Shown here one piece after another: positions 57,863 through 64,000 of a stretch of DNA of 64,000 nt. The notes below the pieces were generated by a model. That model ran no database searches. It had not been told where the DNA came from and worked only from the letters and a program-made list of their open reading frames with translations. This stretch comes from Lacihabitans sp. LS3-19 (GTDB lineage: Bacteria; Bacteroidota; Bacteroidia; Cytophagales; Spirosomataceae), in contig NZ_RJUA01000001.1 in assembly GCF_024343575.1 (NCBI RefSeq), positions 372,001 to 436,000 on the forward strand, read 5' to 3'. Positions within the stretch are counted from its first letter, which is position 1. Each line of letters starts with the position of its first letter. A program made the position numbers and the translations under genes.

Positions 57863-60800
57863 TTAATCTACATATTCTCTCTTACGTGGTTCTGACATTC
57901 TGCGTGCATTGGCTGCTTCTATCTCTTCTACAGTGTTTACCTGTATGTTTTGATAGATTCTACGACCTGTACCAGCAGGTATCAAGTGACCTACGATTAC
58001 GTTTTCTTTCAATCCAGCCAAGTCATCACGCTTTCCTTTAACGGCAGCTTCTGACAATACCTTGGTGGTTTCCTGGAACGACGCCGCAGACACAAACGAC
58101 TCAGTACCCAATGACGCAGTAGTGATACCCTGCAATATCACTTGTGATACAGCTGGTTGAGCATCTCTTACGGTCATTAGTTTTTTGTCTTCGCGTTTTA
58201 ATCTACCGTTTTCGTCTCTAAACTCACGGTTAGATATAATCTGACCTGGTTTAAAGTTTTCAGAGGCACCTGCATCCATTACTACTTTCTTGTCAATGAT
58301 TCTGTCGTTCTCCTCTCTGAAAGTCCATTTGTCAACGGCTTGCATTTCCAAGAACATCGTATCACCAGCATCAAGAACGTCTACTTTCTGCATCATCTGA
58401 CGTACAATCACCTCAATGTGCTTATCAGAGATTTTCACACCTTGCTGACGGTATACTGCTTGAGTTTCGTCTACCAAATACTCTTGTACTGCAGTTGGTC
58501 CTTTGATTCTCAAGATATCCGCTGGTGTAATGGCTCCGTCTGAAAGTGGCTCACCCGCACGGATAAAGTCACCTTCTTGTACCAAGATAAGCTTAGAAAG
58601 AGATACCATGTATTTCATTTTGGTGCCGTCTTTAGCCTCTACAAAAATCTCTCTGTTACCACGTTTGATAGTACCATAAGATACCACACCGTCGATTTCA
58701 GAAACTACTGCAGGGTTTGAAGGGTTACGTGCTTCGAAAAGCTCCGTTACTCTCGGAAGACCACCTGTAATGTCACGGTTCATGTTTACAGCTCTTGGTA
58801 TTTTAGCCAAAATCTGTCCAGCTTTTATTTTTTGTCCATCTTCTACCATCAAACGAGCATTTACAGGAAGGTTGTATTCCTTCTCTTCATCGCCTTTTGA
58901 TTTCACCACGATAGATGGGTTTTTAGCTCTGTCTTTAGAGTCTGTGATAACTTTATCACGGAAACCAGTCTGCTCATCGGCTTCTTCTCGGAATGTGATA
59001 CCTTCTTCGATGGCATCATAAACTGCAACTCCATCAAAATCAGAAAGAATAACGGCGTTAAACTGATCCCAGTGACATATTGCATCACCTTTATCAATTT
59101 TTTGACCATCTTTTACAGTCAATGTTGAACCGTAAGGAACGATGTTTGAAATCAAGATCTGCTTAGTAGCTTCGTCAATAATTCTAACTTCACCTCTACG
59201 TCCGATTACAATCGTAGCAGGGTTTCCTTCTTTATCAACAGATTCTACTGTTTTGATATCTTCGAAATCAAGTTTTCCGCTAAATTTAGCTTTAATGTTG
59301 GCTTCAACAGAAACGTTCATCGCTGTACCACCGGTGTGGAATGTACGAAGTGTAAGCTGAGTTCCTGGCTCACCAATTGATTGGGAAGCAATAACACCTA
59401 CGGCCTCACCAGCATCAACCATACGGCCAGATGCAAGGTTTCTTCCATAACATTTGGCACAGATACCTGTTTTAGTCTCACAAGTAAGGGCTGAACGAAT
59501 TTCAATAGACTCTATTGAAGTCTCATCAATTCTGTCTGCTATTTCTTCTGTGATTTCCTCACCAGCTTCTATGATCAACTCTTTAGTGATTGGATCAATA
59601 ATATCATGTACCGAAGCTCTACCCAAGATTCTCTCAGATAATGGCTCGATGATATCATCATTCTCTTTCAATGCCGAAACATTGATACCTCTAAGTGTTC
59701 CACAGTCTACTTCATTTACAACTACATCTTGAGCCACATCATGTAAACGACGTGTCAAGTAACCCGCATCGGCAGTTTTAAGGGCTGTATCAGCCAAACC
59801 TTTACGAGCACCGTGTGTAGAGATAAAGTACTCAAGTACGTCCAAACCTTCTTTAAAGTTAGAAAGGATTGGGTTTTCGATGATTTCACCAACAGAACCC
59901 GCAATGTTTTTCTGTGGTTTCGCCATCAAACCTCTCATACCACCCAATTGACGAATTTGCTCTTGCGAACCACGGGCTCCAGAGTGCATCATCATGTATA
60001 CTGGGTTGAATCCTTGACGGTCATCTTCAAGTTGACGTAACAAAGTCTCTCTCAATCTGGTGTTTACACGTGTCCAGATATCGATGATTTGGTTATAACG
60101 CTCACGCTCAGTAATGATACCAAACATGTAATTGCTTTGAACTTCGTCTACTTCAACTCTAGCGTTTTCTATCAATGCTTGTTTTTCTTCAGGAATCATG
60201 ATATCTCCCAAACCGATAGACAATCCGCCTTTGAAAGCTGACTGGAATCCAAGCTCTTTGATATCATCTAAAAACTGAACCGTACGAGCAAAACTTACTT
60301 CTTTGAATACTCTACCTATGATTCCTTGAAGTTTTTTCTTTGTTAAAAGTTCGTCAATATAACCTACTTTTTCAGGAACGAATTGGTTGAATAATACTCT
60401 ACCTGCAACGGTTTCGATTATCTTTTCAACAAGTACACCAGTTTCGTCTTTGATTTTTGTCTTAACATTAATGATAGCATGTTTAGAAAGTTGACCTTCG
60501 TTGATTGCTATAATTACTTCTTCAGCTGAGTAGAAAGTCTTTCCTTCGCCAATGATCGGCTCCTCTGGTGTCGACCTTTTACCTTTAGTTACATAATATA
60601 GACCCAAAACCATGTCCTGAGAAGGTACCGTGATAGGTGCTCCGTTGGCAGGGTTTAAGATATTATGTGAAGAAAGCATCAATACCGAAGCTTCCATTAC
60701 TGCCTCTTGACCTAGTGGTACGTGTACCGCCATCTGGTCACCGTCAAAGTCAGCGTTGAAGGCTGTACAAACTAGTGGGTGCAATTGGATTGCTTTTCCT

Positions 60801-62170
60801 TCCACCAATTTTGGTTGGAATGCCTGTATACCCAAACGGTGAAGCGTAGGAGCACGGTTTAGCATAACCGGATGACCTTTCAACACGTTTTCAAGAATAT
60901 CCCAAATAACTGCATCTTTACGATCTACAATTTTCTTAGCAGATTTTACAGTTTTTACTATTCCTCTTTCTATTAGTTTTCTGATGACAAACGGCTTAAA
61001 TAACTCAGCAGCCATGTCTTTTGGAAGACCACATTCGTGCAATTTAAGCTCAGGTCCTACCACAATAACCGAACGGCCAGAGTAGTCAACCCTTTTTCCT
61101 AATAAGTTTTGACGGAAACGTCCTTGCTTTCCTTTCAACATATCCGAAAGTGATTTCAAAGCACGGTTACCATCTGATCTTACGGCGTTTACTTTACGAG
61201 AGTTATCAAAAAGTGAATCAACGGCTTCTTGTAACATACGTTTTTCGTTACGTAAGATTACTTCAGGAGCTTTGATTTCCAATAGTCTTTTCAGACGATT
61301 GTTTCTGATGATTACTCTTCTGTATAAATCATTTAAGTCAGAAGTAGCGAAACGACCTCCATCTAATGGCACCAATGGACGTAATTCTGGTGGAATTACA
61401 GGTACCATACGGATAATCATCCACTCTGGTCTGTTTTCGATTCTAGTTCTAGCATCTCTGAAAGATTCTACAACTTTCAATCTTTTCAAGGCCTCCGCTT
61501 TACGTTGTTGAGATGTATCGGTAGCTGCTTGGTGACGCAATTGGTACGAAAGTTCGTCCAATTGAATTCTTGATAGCAACATATACAATGACTCAGCACC
61601 CATTTTGGCGATGAATTTGTTTGGATCCTCGTCAGGAAGCATTTGGTTTTCTCTTGGCAATTTGTCCAAGATATCCAAATATTCTTCTTCAGTAAGGAAG
61701 TCCATTTGAGCTATACCGTCTTCTTCTTTGATACCAGCTTGTACTACTACGTATCTTTCGTAATAGATAACTTGATCAAGTTTTTTAGAAGATAGACCTA
61801 AAAGGTATCCAATTTTGTTTGGTAAGCTTCTGAAATACCAAATATGAGCTACAGGTACCACCAATTCGATGTGTCCCATACGCTCTCTACGTACTTTCTT
61901 CTCAGTTACTTCTACACCACAACGGTCGCAGATGATACCTTTGTAACGAATTCTTTTGTATTTGCCACAGTGACATTCCCAGTCTTTTACTGGTCCGAAA
62001 ATACGCTCACAGAAAAGACCGCCCATTTCAGGCTTATATGTTCTGTAGTTGATAGTTTCGGGTTGAGTAACTTCACCATAAGAGCCTTCCAAAATAGATT
62101 CTGGAGAGGCCAAACTAATGGTTATGCTATCAAAATCGCTGTTTAGCTTTTTATTTTTCTTTAATGACAT
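57863..62170 (-). CDS. rpoC: DNA-directed RNA polymerase subunit beta'
   Basis: 1435 residues, the length usual for Bacteroidota. The first zinc site is [23 protein letters not shown]; the active centre is [15 protein letters not shown] (three Asp bind magnesium); the bridge-helix region includes [19 protein letters not shown]; the second zinc site is [13 protein letters not shown], followed by [29 protein letters not shown]-type sequence. The C-terminus has the usual [44 protein letters not shown]. It follows rpoB after 34 bp. Codon use is biased as in fusA. Confidence 0.98.
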   Translation of the reverse strand: MSLKKNKKLNSDFDSITISLASPESILEGSYGEVTQPETINYRTYKPEMGGLFCERIFGPVKDWECHCGKYKRIRYKGIICDRCGVEVTEKKVRRERMGHIELVVPVAHIWYFRSLPNKIGYLLGLSSKKLDQVIYYERYVVVQAGIKEEDGIAQMDFLTEEEYLDILDKLPRENQMLPDEDPNKFIAKMGAESLYMLLSRIQLDELSYQLRHQAATDTSQQRKAEALKRLKVVESFRDARTRIENRPEWMIIRMVPVIPPELRPLVPLDGGRFATSDLNDLYRRVIIRNNRLKRLLEIKAPEVILRNEKRMLQEAVDSLFDNSRKVNAVRSDGNRALKSLSDMLKGKQGRFRQNLLGKRVDYSGRSVIVVGPELKLHECGLPKDMAAELFKPFVIRKLIERGIVKTVKSAKKIVDRKDAVIWDILENVLKGHPVMLNRAPTLHRLGIQAFQPKLVEGKAIQLHPLVCTAFNADFDGDQMAVHVPLGQEAVMEASVLMLSSHNILNPANGAPITVPSQDMVLGLYYVTKGKRSTPEEPIIGEGKTFYSAEEVIIAINEGQLSKHAIINVKTKIKDETGVLVEKIIETVAGRVLFNQFVPEKVGYIDELLTKKKLQGIIGRVFKEVSFARTVQFLDDIKELGFQSAFKGGLSIGLGDIMIPEEKQALIENARVEVDEVQSNYMFGIITERERYNQIIDIWTRVNTRLRETLLRQLEDDRQGFNPVYMMMHSGARGSQEQIRQLGGMRGLMAKPQKNIAGSVGEIIENPILSNFKEGLDVLEYFISTHGARKGLADTALKTADAGYLTRRLHDVAQDVVVNEVDCGTLRGINVSALKENDDIIEPLSERILGRASVHDIIDPITKELIIEAGEEITEEIADRIDETSIESIEIRSALTCETKTGICAKCYGRNLASGRMVDAGEAVGVIASQSIGEPGTQLTLRTFHTGGTAMNVSVEANIKAKFSGKLDFEDIKTVESVDKEGNPATIVIGRRGEVRIIDEATKQILISNIVPYGSTLTVKDGQKIDKGDAICHWDQFNAVILSDFDGVAVYDAIEEGITFREEADEQTGFRDKVITDSKDRAKNPSIVVKSKGDEEKEYNLPVNARLMVEDGQKIKAGQILAKIPRAVNMNRDITGGLPRVTELFEARNPSNPAVVSEIDGVVSYGTIKRGNREIFVEAKDGTKMKYMVSLSKLILVQEGDFIRAGEPLSDGAITPADILRIKGPTAVQEYLVDETQAVYRQQGVKISDKHIEVIVRQMMQKVDVLDAGDTMFLEMQAVDKWTFREENDRIIDKKVVMDAGASENFKPGQIISNREFRDENGRLKREDKKLMTVRDAQPAVSQVILQGITTASLGTESFVSAASFQETTKVLSEAAVKGKRDDLAGLKENVIVGHLIPAGTGRRIYQNIQVNTVEEIEAANARRMSEPRKREYVD

Positions 62171-62204
62171 TTTCTAATGCTTTTAATGAAAATGATTATT
62201 TTAA

Positions 62205-64000
62205 TTAAACAAGAGTTATTTCTAATGCAAGACCTCTTAATTCATGCACCAATACATTGAAAGATTCAGGTATGCTGGCTTTCGGAAGGTTTTCACCTTT
62301 TACGATAGCTTCATAAGCTTTAGCTCTTCCAAGAACGTCGTCAGACTTAAGCGTCAAGATTTCACGTAGTACATGTGATGCACCAAATGCCTCAAGAGCC
62401 CAAACCTCCATCTCTCCAAAACGCTGACCTCCAAACTGAGCTTTACCACCCAATGGTTGTTGCGTAATCAATGAGTATGGTCCGATAGAACGTGCGTGCA
62501 TTTTATCATCTACTAAGTGACCTAGTTTCAGCATATACATGATACCTACCGTTACTTTCTGATCGAAAGGCTCACCTGTAAGACCGTTGTATAATTGGGT
62601 ACGGCCATATTCAGCCAAACCTGCCTCTTTAAGCTCATTAGAAACTTCTTCTGCAGATGCTCCATCAAAAATAGGCGTAGCATATTTACGACCTAACTTA
62701 CGTCCAGCCCATCCTAGCACAACCTCATAAAGCTGACCGATGTTCATCCTTGAAGGTACACCAAGAGGGTTCAAAACGATATCCATGATGTTACCGTCTT
62801 CTAGGAATGGCATGTCTTCGTCACGAACGATTCTTGCAACCACACCTTTGTTACCGTGACGTCCCGCCATCTTATCACCCACTTTCAACTTACGTTTTTT
62901 AGCGATGTAAACTTTGGCTAATTTTACGATACCTGCTGGTAATTCATCACCTACTTCAAGTACGAATTTCTCTCTCTTGTAGATACCGATAACCTCACTT
63001 CTTCTTGTTAAATAGTTTTTAACCAAAGAAACCAAAAGTGCATTTGTTTCTTCGTTGTTTGTCCATCCTTCCAAAATGATATCGCCCAACAAGTTGGCTT
63101 CTTCTGGTACATTGTACGAGCTTTCGTCAACAAATGGGTTTTTATCAGGAAATAGATTATTAGAAATGTTAGACTTATTAAATTTAACACCTTTAGAAAT
63201 TAACTCTTCTCCAAACTTATGTTTAACACCATTACAAGTTTCGTTGTCTAATAGTGTAACCATTTTGTCAATCATCAAGCCTTTCAATTCCATTAAAGAT
63301 TTGCTATGGTTTTTAGCCAATACTTTGAGTTCCTCTTTGTGCTTAACTCTTTCTTCTTTGGTAGGACGAGAGAATAATTTCGTATCAATAATAACTCCTC
63401 TTAATGAAGGAGAAGCTTTTTTAGATGCATCTTTAACATCACCAGCTTTGTCACCAAAGATAGCTCTCAAAAGTTTCTCTTCTGGAGTTGGATCTGACTC
63501 ACCTTTAGGTGTGATTTTACCAATCAAGATATCACCTTCTTTAATGTGTGTACCAGTTCTTACGATACCATTTTCGTCCAAGTTCTTAACCGCTTCTTCC
63601 GAAACGTTAGGAATCTCAGCCGTAAGTTCTTCTTCTCCACGCTTAGTGTCTCTAACCTCAAGGTCAAACTCTTCAATGTGAATAGAAGTAAAGATATCGT
63701 CACGTACAACTCTCTCAGAGATTACGATCGCATCCTCAAAGTTGTATCCTTGCCAAGGCATGAAGGCAACCTGAAGGTTACGTCCAAGTGCAAGTTCGCC
63801 ACCTTGAGTAGCATATCCTTCAACCAATATTTGACCTTTTTTAATTTTTTGTCCTTTCAATACAATCGGACGAAGATTAATACAAGTGTCTTGGTTTGTT
63901 CTTCTGAATTTAATCAGATTGTATGTTTTAAGATTTGTGTCAAAATTTACCAACCTTTGGTTATCTGACCAATCGTAGTTTACAACAATTTTCTTAGCAT
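62205..64000 (-). CDS. rpoB: DNA-directed RNA polymerase subunit beta, C-terminal part
   Basis: The frame continues to the right edge, so only the last 598 codons are present. The internal TTG at 63953 is not a start: the residues before it ([15 protein letters not shown]) are in frame. Seen are [100 protein letters not shown] and [42 protein letters not shown], all RpoB core motifs. The rifampicin-binding region is outside the window. Confidence 0.97.
   Translation of the reverse strand, partial: AKKIVVNYDWSDNQRLVNFDTNLKTYNLIKFRRTNQDTCINLRPIVLKGQKIKKGQILVEGYATQGGELALGRNLQVAFMPWQGYNFEDAIVISERVVRDDIFTSIHIEEFDLEVRDTKRGEEELTAEIPNVSEEAVKNLDENGIVRTGTHIKEGDILIGKITPKGESDPTPEEKLLRAIFGDKAGDVKDASKKASPSLRGVIIDTKLFSRPTKEERVKHKEELKVLAKNHSKSLMELKGLMIDKMVTLLDNETCNGVKHKFGEELISKGVKFNKSNISNNLFPDKNPFVDESSYNVPEEANLLGDIILEGWTNNEETNALLVSLVKNYLTRRSEVIGIYKREKFVLEVGDELPAGIVKLAKVYIAKKRKLKVGDKMAGRHGNKGVVARIVRDEDMPFLEDGNIMDIVLNPLGVPSRMNIGQLYEVVLGWAGRKLGRKYATPIFDGASAEEVSNELKEAGLAEYGRTQLYNGLTGEPFDQKVTVGIMYMLKLGHLVDDKMHARSIGPYSLITQQPLGGKAQFGGQRFGEMEVWALEAFGASHVLREILTLKSDDVLGRAKAYEAIVKGENLPKASIPESFNVLVHELRGLALEITLV

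Noticed and set aside
63054-63681. 208-codon open frame on the plus strand inside rpoB
   Set aside because: Serine/leucine-rich antisense shadow of the highly conserved rpoB frame.

Overview
The window reads as a chromosome segment of a low-GC, aerobic Bacteroidota bacterium, most likely of the order Cytophagales. The evidence is a type IX secretion sorting domain at the left edge, several promoters that fit the Bacteroidota pattern TTTG-N19-TAnnTTTG, a carotenoid locus with its own sigma factor, a menaquinone gene, MreBCD, and several secreted glycan-active enzymes without a neighbouring SusC/SusD pair. The genus cannot be fixed from sequence alone.

Layout. 1-5.6 kb: the tail of a secreted T9SS cargo protein, a BlaI/BlaR1-type repressor and membrane-protease pair, a predicted outer-membrane protein, a 68-bp periodic repeat and anhydro-MurNAc kinase. 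5.7-8.1 kb: an 8-bp tandem repeat, a membrane Fe-S oxidoreductase with a perfect 20-bp palindrome upstream, tRNA-Phe(GAA) with promoter and terminator, and a beta-barrel protein. 8.4-12.4 kb: a PIG-L deacetylase and a sigma factor-crtI-crtB carotenoid operon. 12.4-20 kb: priA, an intergenic hairpin repeat array, a holin-like membrane protein, an EamA transporter, an acyltransferase, a vanadium-haloperoxidase-like phosphatase and a class C beta-lactamase-like hydrolase. 20-23 kb: mreBCD and a MerC-like protein. 23.2-27.4 kb: a beta-oxidation operon (DUF4442, two-domain 3-hydroxyacyl-CoA dehydrogenase/enoyl-CoA hydratase, thiolase) whose promoter carries two copies of the palindrome core seen at the Fe-S gene. 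27.7-36.4 kb: ppk1, a sensor kinase, hemA, menB, an AraC regulator, rdgB and prfA. 36.5-40.1 kb: a Crp-type regulator, a candidate small RNA, a PBP4-type peptidase and a DUF5009-like acyltransferase.

40.1-48.7 kb is the most accessory part. A REP-associated tyrosine transposase (RAYT) is bracketed by inverted copies of a TTC-loop hairpin. Next to it a four-gene leftward operon (sterol-desaturase-like protein, sulfatase, exported DinB-like protein, GH-D-like hydrolase) faces a rightward alpha-L-fucosidase and DUF1080 pair, which suggests use of a sulfated or fucosylated glycan. 48.8-52.2 kb holds small membrane, DinB and J-domain proteins with more hairpin repeats. 52.4-64 kb holds an isolated fusA, a secreted amylo-glucosidase-like protein, a small membrane protein, rpoC and the 3' part of rpoB.

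The most useful unexplained signals are: (i) a shared ATGCWTGCAT operator linking the Fe-S oxidoreductase to the beta-oxidation operon; (ii) two families of intergenic hairpins with fixed loops and co-varying stems, one tied to the RAYT; (iii) a promoter-structure-terminator unit at 37.13-37.29 kb that looks like a small RNA; (iv) inverted and direct GTTAAACAAAAC motifs at the carotenoid sigma-factor promoter. No CRISPR array, rRNA, prophage or replication origin was seen.
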